Shown: piece by piece, positions 1-11,614 of the stretch | How the letters are laid out: each line of letters begins with the position of its first letter | Position numbering within the stretch: position 1 is the first letter of the stretch | Origin: Voacanga thouarsii | Taxonomy: Eukaryota; Streptophyta; Magnoliopsida; Gentianales; Apocynaceae | DNA length: 64,000 nucleotides | Reading direction: 5' to 3' | NCBI GenBank assembly: GCA_026120185.1 | Contig: JANUWF010001267.1 | Coordinates: forward strand, 110,317 to 174,316 | Position numbers and translations under genes: made by a program | The notes under the pieces: generated by a model | Databases searched by the model: none | Seen by the model: the letters and a program-made list of their open reading frames with translations, nothing else | What the model was told of the DNA's origin: nothing

Positions 1-91
1 ATGATACCGTAAGAGAAATAATGCCTTTTAATAAAATAAAATGTTTCATATACCATGTACAAATGATTACCTTTAGGGCATAACACTAACA
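1..91 (-). mobile_element. Copia element A, 3' LTR (terminal 91 bp only)
   Basis: The window opens inside an LTR of the minus-strand copia family. It ends ...GGGCATAACACTAACA, so read on the minus strand the LTR starts TGTTAGTGTTATGCCC. The same terminus occurs at 7834-7849, 12775-12790 and, in the other orientation, at 39040. A start of the type TATGCCCTAGAGGCAAT is, from memory, like Angela/BARE elements. The rest of this LTR lies outside the window. Confidence 0.85.
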
Positions 92-110
92 AACTCCAAC
101 TTGTACTATA
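92..110 (-). promoter_or_regulatory. Polypurine tract region of copia A
   Basis: On the minus strand AAGTTGGAGTT directly precedes the 3' LTR start TGTTAG and follows the end of pol at about 111. The same block recurs at 7850-7864 before LTR1. This is the expected place of the plus-strand primer, although the tract is not pure purine. Confidence 0.5.
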
Positions 111-1743
111 GCCAATCATTCTTGTATCTTATACCGAATGACTCAACATGCCTGTCATGTTTCTTTTGGGAAAGTGCCTTTTTAAGCGGGTTAGCTATGT
201 TCTCATATGTGGGAACTCTCTCTATCTGTACATCATTCCTGTCTATCATCTCCCAGATCAAATGGTAGTGTTGCAATACGTGTTTGGATATTGGTGAGAC
301 TATGGCTCTTTTGCTTGTGCAATGGCTCCGTTGTTGTCATAATATAGAGATATTGGACCAACAATGCTAGGAAACACACCCAGTTTTGTTACGAACATCT
401 TGATCCAAACAGCCTTCTTAGGTGCTTCAGAAGCGGCTATGTACTCAGCTTCTGTCGTAGAGTCGGCAATAGTCTATTGTTTGGAACTCTTCCCACTTAT
501 TGCCCCTCCGCACAATGTAAACATGTAGCTGGATTATGATTTGAAATCAACTTTGTCAAATTGAAAATTGGCATCAGTATACCCATTTATTTTCAAATCA
601 CCTTCTCTATATTCTAAGAATACATCCTTTGTCCTTTGTAAGTACTAAGGATGTTCTTTATAGCCGCCCAATGACCCTCACTAGGGTTAGATTGGTATCT
701 GATCGTCAAACTGAGAGCACAAAATACATCGAGCCTTGTATATATCATAGCGTACATGATTGATCCAACTACTGAAGCATATGGAATCTTACTCATGTGA
801 TCCCTTTCAACTTGTGTCTTATGAGACATCGACCTTGAAAGTCTTACACAATGTGACATGGGTAAGAATCCCTTTTTGGATTGATCCATGCTAAAGCTTT
901 TTAGCATTTTATCTATGTAAGTAGACTGTGAAAGTCCTAGCAACTTTTTAGATCTACCTCTATAGATCCTTATTCCAAGAATATAGATTGCTTCACCAAG
1001 GTCTTTCATGGAGAATTATTTGGACAACCAATCTTTAATCATTTGCAAGATAGGTGTACCGTTTTGGAATAGCAATATGTTATCTACATAAAGCAATAAG
1101 AAAACGATTGCACTCCTACTAACCTTCTTATCTACACAAGGCTCATCCATATTTTGAATGAAACCAAACTCATTGATTATTTCATCAAAACGGATGTTCC
1201 AACTCCTAGATGCTTACTTAAATCCATAAATGGACCATTGCAACTTACACACCTTTATGCTATCATTGGATGTGAAACTCTCAGGTTGTGTCATATACAC
1301 TTCTTTAGTCATATTTCCATTCAGGAAAGTTGTTTTCACATCCAATTGCCAAATCTCATGATCATAATGAGTAGCAATGGCTAGGAGTTTCCTGATGGAT
1401 TTTAACATGGCTACTGGCGAGAATGTTTCGTTATCGTCAATACTATGTTGTTGACGATAACCTTCGCCACTAGTCATGTTTTATAGGTAATTATGTTATC
1501 GTCCATGTCTATTTTCTTCTTAAAAACCCACTTGCACCTAATAGATTTAATTTCTTTGGGTGGATCAACTAAAGTCCATACTAAGTTGTCGTACATGGAA
1601 TCCATCTCTAACTTCATGGGCTTAAGACATTTGTCGGATTTTGAACTGTTCAAAACATTCTTGTAGCTAGTAGGCTCATCTTCGTATATGAGCAATACGT
1701 CATTGTGGTCACTAATGAGAAATATATATCTCTCAGGTGCCAC
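111..1743 (-). pseudogene. Copia A reverse transcriptase and RNase H (broken)
   Basis: This is the 3' half of pol in several frames. The RT begins near 1660 (MKLEMDSMYDN) and continues through FSPVAMLKSIRKLLAIA and the fragment at 614-1009 (LGLSQSTYIDKMLKSFSMDQ). RNase H follows to about 111, with ADSTTEAEYIAASEA and DNNGAIAQAKEP, then a tail beginning SKHVL-like. The phrases resemble Angela/BARE-type copia pol. At about 1071-1082 the active-site box reads YVDN, not the usual YVDD, and element B has the same change. Stops at several places and frame changes mean no intact product. Its neighbours are integrase upstream (to the right) and the 3' LTR to the left. Confidence 0.85.
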
Positions 1744-2790
1744 ACGTATCCTAGTAGACCTATGAGGTTCTTGTGTAGTAGAAGGTTCATCTATTCTCTC
1801 AATAGATATGGGATCAAACGGTTAATCCTCATTTGCTTGATCTTCATGAACTTCACTAAGTTTAATTTTACTCCCACTGTCCCCATTGAACATTTGCTCC
1901 TTCTCTAAGAAGACGGCATGCTTCAAAACAAACACTTTATTTTCAGAGGGTAGGTAGAACAAATATCTGAAAGATTCTTTTGGATATGCTACAAACAAAC
2001 ACTCGACAGACTTACTATCAAGTTTGTCTGATTGTGGCCATTGGATAAAGGTAGGACAATCCCATACTCGCATGTGAGACAATTTTAGTTTCTTACCAAA
2101 GAACATCTCAAATGGGGTAGAATCAACTTATGTTATCGGAACTCTGTTTAGTATATAAACAGACGTCTCTAGTCCATACCCCCAAAATGATTTTAGAAGG
2201 TCTGCAGAAGCCATCACGGTCCGTACCATGTTTAGAAGGGTTTGATTCCTTCTCTCAGATACACTTTTAAGTTGAGGTGTATATGGTGGAGTCCATTGAG
2301 ATAATATCCCATTTTCTCTAAGATAACTCAGAAACTCTTAGCTCAAGTATTCTCCTTCTTGATCAAATCTTAGAGTCTTAATACTTTTGCCAAGTTGTTT
2401 CTCTATTTCATTCTTGAGGTCTTTGAACTTATCAAAGGCCTCAGATTTGTATTACATTAATTAAAAATACCCGTATCGTGAGAAATCATCGATAAAGGTT
2501 ATGAAATAGTTATAACCCCATCTTGCTTGTATTGACATTGGGCCATATACATCAGAATGTATGAGTTCTAATAACTCCTTGGCCTGTTCTCCTTTTTTTG
2601 AAAAAGGAGTTTTAGCCATTTTACCTAGTAAACAAGATTCGCATGTGCCATATGATTCATAATCAATTGACCCTAAGTCACTAAGCTCGTGTAACATAGA
2701 AATAGGATTTTTGTTTACATATCCTAAATGACAATGCCATAAGAAAGAGGTGTTAGAGTTATCTATTTTTGGTTTCTTATTGTTTATATC
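1744..2790 (-). pseudogene. Copia A integrase (broken)
   Basis: Integrase catalytic core and C-terminal part. The core starts in the fragment ending at 2461 (ELIHSDVYGPMSIQ, then YNYFITFIDDFSRYGYF), where HSD carries the first catalytic aspartate. The part at 1822-2106 (KLKLSHMRVWDCPTFIQ, LFVAYPKESFRYLFY) is the usual end of copia integrase before the linker to RT. The reading frame stops near 2461 and again around 2107. In the zinc-binding N-terminus upstream, the second histidine is replaced (WHCHLGY, where LGH is usual), while the CESC pair is present. Confidence 0.8.
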
Positions 2791-3300
2791 GAGAATTAGA
2801 CTATCCAAGTCTAGAACATATAAACCATTAACCAGAGTTGCTGAACCGTAATGAATATCATTCAATGAAAAAGAACAACATTTATTCTTTAATATCAAAT
2901 AAAACCCATTTAAGTCTAAACACACAACTGAGATAATATTTTTCATTAAAACTAGTACATAATAACAGTTTTGTAATTCTAGAACTAATCCTGAAGGCAG
3001 GTTCATCTCGTATGTCCCCACAGCAAGTACAGCAACCATTGCCCTATTTGTAGTGCGTAGGTCCATGTAGCCTTTCTCTAGCCTTCTATTGTCCTTTAGT
3101 CCTTGCAAGTTATTGCACAAATGAGATCCACATCCGGTATCTAATACCAATATCTTGTTTCTATAGGCAGTTTTTATCTCAATAATAAACATACCCCGAA
3201 GTTGAAGTAGAAGTGCTTGCAAGCTTCTCCTTCTACTTCTTGTCTGTGACAGTCTCCAATTAGGCCTTGCAGTTGCGCATCCAGTGGCCCATCTTGCCAC
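2461..3300 (-). pseudogene. Copia A protease and integrase N-terminus (279-residue open stretch)
   Basis: Longest open frame of element A. The aspartic protease active site DTG is at residues 54-56 (VLDTGCGSHLCNN). The gag-pre-integrase/zinc region follows with H189 (FLWHCHLGY) and C220/C223 (CESC), then the first core aspartate D250 (HSD). The first 35 or so residues look like a wrong frame running out of gag, so the methionine at 3300 is not a credible start; the real product would be a Gag-Pol polyprotein. The frame ends at 2461, inside the integrase core. Confidence 0.8.
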
Positions 3301-4033
3301 AATGATAGCATGGGCCCTTGGTAGCAGCGTCTTTCTTTTTCACACCACATTTAGGCTTCATGGGAGCCTTCTTCTTCTTCTTTTGAACTTTTTTCTTAGA
3401 AGAAGAAGATTCTAACATTAAAATTGCATTCGAATCCTTCTTCATGGAGGACTCTGCAGTTTTGAGAAGATTGATCAACACAGAAATGGTGGACTCAATC
3501 TTGTTCATTTGATAGTTAATCACAAATTGTGAGGAACTATTGGGTAAAGGCTGTAGAATGAAGTCAATACTTAAGTTATGATGTATTGTGAACCCGAGAG
3601 ATCCAAGATTTTCTATTAAGCCCAGTATCTTTAGCCCATGAGTGGCCACAGAAGAACCATATGCCATTTTGCAATAGAATAGTTGCTTGGAAATCTCATA
3701 TTTTTCAGTTCTGGCTTGGCCGTCATATAGCTCTCGAAGATGTAGTATAATCGATTGAGCATCTATATGCTCGTCCTATTTTTGCAGCTTAGGAGTCATG
3801 GATGCCAGCATAATACACGATGTTGTATCACTATCCTCCTTGTGCTTTTTGTGGACAACATGCTCATCAACATGAGCATCTTGAGCTGGTGGTGGTGGAA
3901 TAGGAGCATCTAGCAGGTAGAACAACTTTTTCAATTTGAGAACGATTCTCAAATTTCTATATCAGTTGAGGTAGTTTGATTCGGTTAACTTGTTGGTATC
4001 TAAGATGCTACGTAGGTTTAGGTTTGTAGACAT
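3260..4033 (-). pseudogene. Copia A gag with CCHC zinc knuckle (broken)
   Basis: Gag begins at the ATG at 4031-4033 (MSTNLNLRSILDTNKLTE) and can be followed to the nucleocapsid end near 3260. A stop interrupts the N-terminus soon after (SNYLN*YRNLR, where a tryptophan codon would be expected), with a second stop in LASMTPKLQK*D. The open piece 3260-3667 contains a retrotransposon capsid segment (DFILQPLPNSSSQFVINY), a lysine-rich stretch and one knuckle CYHCGKMGHWMRNC, a C-X2-C-X4-H-X4-C site for RNA binding. Pol follows in another frame, overlapping near 3260-3300. Confidence 0.85.
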
Positions 4034-6087
4034 GAAGCAAGTGACCTAGATGTAAAGATAGTGAGGACTAGCTACTGTATATGCACATGAAATGCAAAGA
4101 ATTAGGACCTTAATTAAACTCATTTTTACTCTATTTTTTTACTTAAACCAATAGCCCCCACTACTAATTTGGGAAATCCTGTTAGAAGCTTTCCTAGTGG
4201 GCTGGCATCCAAATTCTTCAAGAAAAACCTTGGGTTTGCCCAAAAAGCCACCCTTAAGTTCATTGGTAAGTATGTAATACCAATTACATCCTATGAAATT
4301 ACCGGATCATTGGGTGATTAATAGTTTTTAATCATAAAGCCTTTTGGGTTATCCCAACATTTCCTCTAAATTTCTTTATGCTTGAATTTGTCCAACTTGG
4401 ATAAATAATTTAGTTAAACCCGACCCATTAATCAGAAATTTAATTCCATAGCTTGAATATGCCCAATGTCGAGTAGGCTTGGGTTTTCCCAATAACCTGG
4501 TCTCGAAAAAGGACTCTCGTTCTTAATATATTAACGGAAGGAATTAGGTTTAATATTAATTGAGAGATTTGTTCCTTTTAGTGATTTCAATAAATGACAT
4601 GCATAAAAATCAATAAATCACATAATTGATAATCATGGTAATGAAGCGATTTCGTGGTATGGTTATAGACTTTACCCTAAATTAATTTCTGTGAGCCATA
4701 AAAGAAATTAATATAGTTAACTCAATGTGTTCATGCATGATTGAAGTAGAAGGTTTTACCTTCTCGCTTTGTTTTGGTTGCCATCTCCAAAGTAAAATAA
4801 TTCTACTCCTATCTAACCTATGTAAACTGATTACATAATTTTCTAAAGAGAGAAAACCTTGAGTTACATTCGAGGGGAGGTAGATGAGAAGAGAATTACA
4901 TAAGAATTCTAGAAAAGACAGGACACGCAGGTCCTATTTCATAAAAAACCAAAACTGTAAAATGCATGAACATATATAATTAGTTTTAGTCCATAACCAT
5001 CCACCATGCATTAATTATTCTTAAACAAAATAAACATATAATTTTTATTATTCCAACATCACTATTTTGAAAAATAAAATAAATTCTAAAATCAATATTT
5101 TAGAAAAATACATTAAATTTAAAATTTTCAAAATAATTATTTTAAAAGAATAAAATTATTTGTTTCAAAACTAGTTTTGACGAAATGCATTTGGGTCCTG
5201 TCTCTGGTAGCTAAAACCGCAGTCTCTTGAAAGAAAATTTTATTTTACTGCCTCTCATCAAATGAAAATTTTCCTTTCTAAAATTCTATTTTAGAAAATT
5301 TTTTAATTGAGCGGGTGTCACGAAACAGGACAGAAGCGGCGCCGGTTATAGGCTAGAAGTGGCGCTAGCTGTAGTCGGGTTTTTTAAAAAAAATTTTCCC
5401 AAAACGATTTCTGGACATCATGGAACAACACAGAACCGGTGCCGGTTAGGAATTAGAGCCAGTGCCAGTTGCAGTTTGGAATAGTCAACGATTTTTAAAA
5501 ATTTTCCAGATACGATTTATGGAGCCTTCATCTTCTGCAATGGTTTAGTGAGAACAATTCTAGCAAAGTTTTTCTGTTTTGAAGCTCAAAACAACAACCA
5601 ATTTGTTAGTTTAAACAAAAACAAAACAGAAAAACAAACTAGTTCATAGAAACATTTTTGCTATAAAAAAAACTGTAGCACACACAGAAAACAATCCTTT
5701 TTTTGACAGTTTTCGAAATATGTTGTAACAAATACTCAAGCATAATGCACTATAGATTTAACCCACAACCAAATTCCATAAGTAGAAACATCCACAAACA
5801 TTTTTCTGAATAAAACTAGAACCAGAGAAAGCTTTTGTATCAAGATGAAAATAATTTTCATGCAAGATAACAAAACAGAAAACTTTTCATACAGAACCCA
5901 GTCTCATATTTAATTTCTTTATGACTCTTATCTTATGCATGAAACGTTTTCAAACATAGAAAACAAAGTCAGTAGAAAACATAATACCGAGACATAAACA
6001 CACAATTGACAACATTTTTCAGTCACTGAACATGGTTGGAACAATTCACAGCAAAAATTTAAACCCGTTAGAAAACACATTGTAGGA
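4034..6087 (-). other. Long non-coding 5' leader of copia A
   Basis: About 2 kb between primer site and gag start with no credible ORF. BARE-type elements are known for long leaders of this kind. It holds very AT-rich stretches (about 5000-5170) and a GC-rich four-site motif block at 5334-5472. The gag-proximal 310 bp (about 4036-4344) recur at 17231-17544. Confidence 0.7.
5334..5472. repeat. Four-site GC-rich palindrome block in copia leader
   Basis: Four related 14-mers lie at about 5334 (AGCGGCGCCGGTT), 5358 (AGTGGCGCTAGCT), 5433 (AACCGGTGCCGGTT) and 5456 (AGCCAGTGCCAGTT). They stand out from AT-rich flanks. The same motif in the same paired spacing occurs in the gypsy G1 LTR at 25389-25522. 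Confidence 0.65.
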
Positions 6088-6102
6088 AGGCTCTAATATC
6101 AC
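6088..6102 (-). promoter_or_regulatory. Primer-binding site of copia A
   Basis: The minus strand just inside LTR1 reads GATATTAGAGCC, a decayed match to the initiator-Met tRNA complement TGGTATCAGAGC. It fixes LTR1 as the 5' LTR of A and its inner boundary at 6103. Confidence 0.65.
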
Positions 6103-7849
6103 TGATGGGATTTCTATATCACAATAACGCTTACTTTGGCGGAAACTAAGAAATCCAAGCCCCAAGATCACAATCATGTGATTTAAAATAGGTTTAACAA
6201 GGAACAAAAGGTAACTGTTTTACCTTTCTTTGTGCATTTAAAAAATAAAATTTTCCTTCTTCTTGTCTGACGATTGTGATGCGATCCAACAATCCTCATG
6301 ATCAAACACCACGACAGTCGAATGTCTAATCACTACAATCACAGTGTGTCATTATCTCTAACATAAATCCACACGGAGGATCACACTCAAGCACCAAGAT
6401 TTTTTTGTGCTAGTAGAAAAATAACAAGGCAACTAGGGATTTTGTTCTTCTTGTTTGCTGAAGAACCAAGAGAAATAGAGAGAAAAAGGAAGGGTTTTGG
6501 AAGCTGTTGTTTTCGTGTATTCCACACCCCTTAGGTTTCGTGCATATCTCCAATATGTCATGAAAAAATACTGAAAAACTGAGAATTCTAAAACAATTAG
6601 AATTCTCTAATTGTAATTGGAATCATCAAGTTCTTATAATTACAATTTGGTCCACAAATTATAACTATTTATAATTTAGCTATAACAACTTCTCTTTCTC
6701 GCAATTAACCCCACTATGTTATCAAATAATATCTTGAGTATATAATCTTCTATTGTGTGTGACCTATTAGGTTTCCCAGTCAATTGGCAGCGAATATGAA
6801 TTAATTCAAACGTCTTTGAGATTAATAATCCATAATTAATTAGAATTAATCATGTCAATTCTAATCAGGATTGGTTTATTAATTCAACAATTAATAAACC
6901 TATATTCGCAGATCATGAGCGGTATCTAGCAACACATCATGACCACCCAAGAGTTCAGGAAGTCATGTGGCTTGGCAGGAACCCTTCAATAACAAACTAT
7001 AGTGCAATTAACACCTTTCACCATATAATATCTCATTCGGTTTGGAGTATGGAATTAGTGCCAACTACCTCCAGAATATATTAAATTTGGCCTGAATATA
7101 ATAGTTCTTGTTCCTGGAACTTACTACTCGGGATTTGTATCAATTGGAACTGTTTCCAATACATAGCCGCCTTGGCTAAGGACTTTTCGACTAGTAATTC
7201 CTATAAGTGGCCATGAGATATTCGCCCATACTATTAGGAGTGGTGAATCCTTTATTGACCATCTCAACTACTTCCGTTTACCTCACAATGTACCTAATAT
7301 CCATCCTATAGGTGACCGTCGATCATTCTCTAAAGATTGGAATCATAGCACAATGCTCAACAAACAAAGTACCTTGGAGATCTCAAGTCTAAGGATACTT
7401 GCACGTTTGTTATATTGAGATTATATCGCTGGCACTAAATAGTTATCCATGTGATTATCTCATACCTAGGTCATCCAATGTACTTGTTCTATTAACAAGC
7501 ATCCACGTGTTAACTTTGAGTATTTCAATACTCACGGATATGAGAAACACCACCTGATCAAAGCAGGAAGTCTAACACAAGCTAGCCTTAATACATTAAT
7601 GATGTCATATCTCATTCATACTATGACTAGGGACTATTTAAGTACTAACAGTATACAATGTAGTAGGAATCTCATACCATAATCTTTATCATGATTTCCT
7701 TAACAAAGTGTTGTACTAGGAACTTTATCTAATAGTTATTTCACATAAAGTTAAACAAACGATACTGTAAGATAAATATTGCATTTTAATAAAATATAAT
7801 GTGTCATGTACAATGTATAAATGATTACCTCTAGGGCATAACACTAAAA
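6103..7849 (-). mobile_element. LTR1: 5' LTR of copia A and 3' LTR of copia B
   Basis: About 1747 bp. On the plus strand it starts TGATGGGATTTC (TGTTGGG in the sister copies) and ends GGGCATAACACTAAAA. Its left edge abuts the primer site of A; its right edge abuts the polypurine block and pol end of B. One LTR therefore serves two internal regions. It is similar throughout to LTR2 (11009) and LTR3 (15338). Confidence 0.85.
6665..6673 (-). promoter_or_regulatory. Candidate TATA box in LTR1
   Basis: The minus strand reads ATTATAAATAGTTAT. The same element sits at the matching place in LTR2 (11606-11614) and is altered in LTR3. It lies roughly 1.2 kb into the LTR, which would leave about 0.55 kb of R-U5. 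No transcript evidence is available. Confidence 0.4.
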
Positions 7850-7867
7850 AACTCCAACTTGCATTAG

Positions 7868-9420
7868 AGCTAATCATTCATGTATGTAATACAAAATGAC
7901 TCAACATGCCTATCATGTTTCTTTTGGGATTGTGCTTTTGTAAGCGGGTTAGCTATGTTCCCATCCGTGGGAACTCTCTCTATTTTTACATTATTCCTAT
8001 CTATGATCTCCCAGATTAAATGATAGCATCGCAGTATGTGTTTGGATCATTGGTGAGACCGTGAGTCTTTTGCTTGTGTAATGGCTCCATTGTTGCCACA
8101 ATACAGAGACAATGGACCAACAACGCTAGGAACCACACCCAGTCCCGTTACGAACTTCTTGAGCCAATCAGCCTTCTGAGCTGCTTCAGAAGTGGCTGTG
8201 TACTCAACTTCTATCCTAGAGTCGACAATAGTCTCTTGTTTGGAACACTTCCAACTTATTGCCACTCCGCAAAACATAAACACGTAGCCAGATTGTGTTT
8301 TGTAATGATCTTTGTTAGATTGAAATATGGCATCAATATACACGTTTATTTTCAAATCACCTTCTCCACATACTAAGAACACATCCTTAGTCCTTTGTAA
8401 GTACTTAAGGATGTTCTTTATAGCCGCCCAATGACCCTCACCAGGGTCAGATTGGTATTTGCTCATCAAATTGAGAGCACAAGATACATTGGGGCTTGGA
8501 CATATCATAGCGTACATGATTGATCTAACTACTAAAGCATATAGAATATTACTTATGTGATCCCTTTCAACTTATGTCTTAGGAGACATCGACTTTGAAA
8601 GGCTTACACCATGTGACTTGGGTTTGAATCCCTTTCCGGATTGATCCATGCTAAAGCTTTTTAGCATTTTATCTATGTATGTAGACTGTGAAGACCTAGC
8701 AACCTTTTAGATCTATCTCTATAGATCCTTATTCCAAGAATATAAGTTGCATCACCAAGGCTTTCATGGAGAATTGTTTGGACAACCAAACTTTAACCGT
8801 TTGTAAGACAGGTATACCGTTTTCGATTAGTAATATGTTATCTACATAAAGTAATAACAAAATGATTGCACTCCTACTGATCTTCATGTCTACACAAGGC
8901 TACTAAACTCTTCGATTGTTTCATCAAAATGGAAGTCCTACTCTTAGAAGCTTGCTTAACTCTATAAATGAACCTTTGCAGCTTACACACCTTTATGCTA
9001 TCATTGGATGTGAAACCCTTAGGTTGTGTCATATATATTTCCCCAGTCAGATTTCTGTTTAGGAAAGCTGTTTTCACATTCATTTGCGGGCAATGGCTAG
9101 GAGTTTCCTGATGGATTTAAACATGGCTACTGGCAAGAATGTTTCGTCATAGTCAATACCATGTTATTGACGATAACCCTTTGCCACTAGTCATGTTTTA
9201 TGGGTAACTACATTACCGTCCATGTCCGTTTTCTTCTTAATTACCCATTTACATCCAATAGGTTTAATTCCTTTGGGTAGATCAACTAAAGTCCTTACTT
9301 AGTTGTCGTACATGGAATCCATCTCTAACTTCATGGCCTCAAGCCATTTGCTGGATTCTGAAATGTTTAGAACATCTTTATAGGTAGTAGACTCATCTTC
9401 ATCTATGAGCAATATGTCAT
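7868..9420 (-). pseudogene. Copia B reverse transcriptase and RNase H (broken)
   Basis: Second copy of the element A family. RNase H and RT end are open at 8047-8517 (YQSDPGEGHWAAIKNILKYL, then SGYVFMFCGVAISW and LYCGNNGAITQAKDSRSHQ). RT N-terminal pieces lie at 8874-9083 (MNVKTAFLNRNL, PKGFTSNDSIKVCKLQ). The RT box near 8840-8851 again reads YVDN. There are several frameshifts, and a gap relative to A near 9083-9090 removes part of the RT. The 3' end abuts the polypurine block and LTR1. Confidence 0.83.
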
Positions 9421-11008
9421 TGTGATCCCTAATGAGAAATCCATATCTCTTAGGTGGCACACGTATCCTACTAGACCTATGAGGTTCTTGTGTAGTAGAA
9501 GGTTCATCTATTCTCTCAATAGATGTGGGATTAGAAGGTTGATCCTCATTTGTTTGATCTTTATGAACTTCACTAAGTTCAATTTTACTCCCACTATCCT
9601 TTTTGAGCATGTGCTCATTTTCTAAGAAGACGTCATGCTTCGAAACAAACACTTTGTTTTCAGAGGGTAGGTAGAACTAATATCTGAAAGATCCTTTTGA
9701 ATATCCCACAAACAAACACTTGTCAGACTTACTATCAAGTTTGTCTGACTGTGGCCTTTTGACAAAGGTAGGACAACCCCATACTCGCAAGTGAGATAAC
9801 TTTGGTTTCTAACTAAAGAACATCTCAAATGGGGTAGAATCGACCGATTTTGTCTGAAGTCTATTTAGTATATAAACAGAAGTCTCTAGTGTATACCCCC
9901 AAAATGATTTTGGTAGATTTGTAGAAGCTATCATGGTCCGTACCATGTCTAGAAGGGTTCGATTCCTTCTCTCAGATACACCGTTATATTGAGGTGTATG
10001 TGGTGGATCCCATTGAAATAATATCCCATTATCTCTAAGATAACTTAGGAACTCTTGGCTCAGGTATTCTTCTTCTCAATCAGATCTTAGAGTCTTAATA
10101 CTTTTGCCAAGCTGTTTCTCTATTTCATTCTTAAAGTCTTTAAACTTATCAAAGACCTCAGATTTGTATTTCATTAAATACAAATACCCGTATCGTGAGA
10201 AATCATCGATAAAGGTTATGAAATAGTTATAACCTTCTCTTGTTTGTATTGACATTGGGCCACATACATCAAAATGTATGAGTTCAAATAACTCCTTGGC
10301 CTATTCTCATTTTCCTAAAAAATGAGTTTTAGCCATTTTACCTAGTAAACAAGACTTGCATGTGCCATATGTTTCTTAATCAAATGACCCTACGTCACCA
10401 AGCTTGTGTAACTTAGAAACACGATTTTCATTTACATAGCCCAAACGACAATGCCATAAGAAAGAGGTGTTAGAGTTATCTATTTTAGGTTTCTTATTGT
10501 TTATATTAAGAATTAGATTATCTAAGTCTAGAACATATAAACCATTAACCATAGTTGCTGAACCATAATGAGTATCATTCAATGAAAAAGAACAACATTT
10601 ATTCGTTAAAATCAAATAAAATCCATTTAAGTCTAAACACACAACTGAGACAATGTTTTTCATTAAAACTGGTACATAGTAACAGTTTTGTAATTCTAGA
10701 AGTAATCCCGAAGGCAGGTTCAGCTCATATGTCCTCATACTAAGTGCAGTAACTTTTGCCCCATTTGTAGTACGTAGGTCCACGTAGCCTTTTTCTAGCA
10801 TTCTACTGCCATTTAGTCCCTGTAATTTGTTGCACAAATGAGATCCACATCCGGTATCTAATATCTATATCTCATTTCTAAAAGCAGTATTTATCTCAAT
10901 CATAAATATACCCGGAGTAGAAGTTGAAGTTCTTGCAAGCTTCTCCTTTTACTTCTTCTCCTTAACAATCTCCAAGTAGGCTTCCAGTTGCGCCGCCAGT
11001 GGCCCATC
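9421..11008 (-). pseudogene. Copia B integrase, protease and truncated knuckle
   Basis: The integrase C-terminal part is at 9622-9828 and the linker at 9299-9652. The core around 10100-10376 is broken. The zinc region and end of the protease domain are open at 10376-10837, with LWHCRLGYVN carrying the same LGH-to-LGY change as element A. Coding similarity to A stops within the gag knuckle region at 11008, exactly where the LTR2 terminus TGTTGGG starts. Gag, leader and primer site of B are therefore missing. Confidence 0.82.
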
Positions 11009-11241
11009 TGTTGGGTGACTTAAGCTTGTATCTTATATGGCACAGCGGAAGATAAAATGAGATACCATCCTAGGATCTACATATGTGTGGAAAATAAGAC
11101 ATAAGGATAAGAAAGATAACTTGTTATTATCTTTCTATGATCATCCAAAGAACGAAATTTCTTCTTCAAGTCGATGCGCGATCCAGCAACCCTCTTGATC
11201 AAACTCCATGGGAGTTGAACGTCCAACCATTATAATCACAG

Positions 11242-11320
11242 TGCATCCTCTGTGTGGATTACTGTTAGAGATAATCACAGTTTGTGATTATCTCTAACAG
11301 TAATCCACATAGAGGATGCA
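11242..11320. repeat. Long snap-back inverted repeat inside LTR2
   Basis: Arms 11242-11279 and 11283-11320 are complementary over 38 bp with one mismatch, around a 3-base centre (GTT). The left arm starts GCATCCTCTGTGTGGATTAC and the right arm ends with the complement. LTR1 (about 6340-6380) and LTR3 (about 15595-15635) each have only one arm equivalent, so the second arm is an inverted duplication private to LTR2. Confidence 0.9.
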
Positions 11321-11605
11321 TTCAATCACCAAAATTTCCTGTGCTAGTAGAAAAACAATAGCGACTAGGGTTTGTTCTTCTTCAAAGAAAGGATGAGAGA
11401 AAGAGAGAGAAGAGAAGTCGTCTGCTAGGGTTTGGAGTTTTTCGTGTTTGCATTATCTCCCTAGGAATTTCATGCATAACACATATATCTCACGAAAATC
11501 CTGTTGAAAAATATACCATCTCAAAATTCTAAAACAATTAGAAATCCCTAATAGTAATTGGAAACATCAAGTTCTCACAATTACAATTTCTTCCATAAAT
11601 TATAA

Positions 11606-11614
11606 CTATTTATA
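11606..11614 (-). promoter_or_regulatory. Candidate TATA box in LTR2
   Basis: The minus strand reads TATAAATAG in the same context as in LTR1 (6665-6673). Prediction by motif and position only. Confidence 0.4.
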
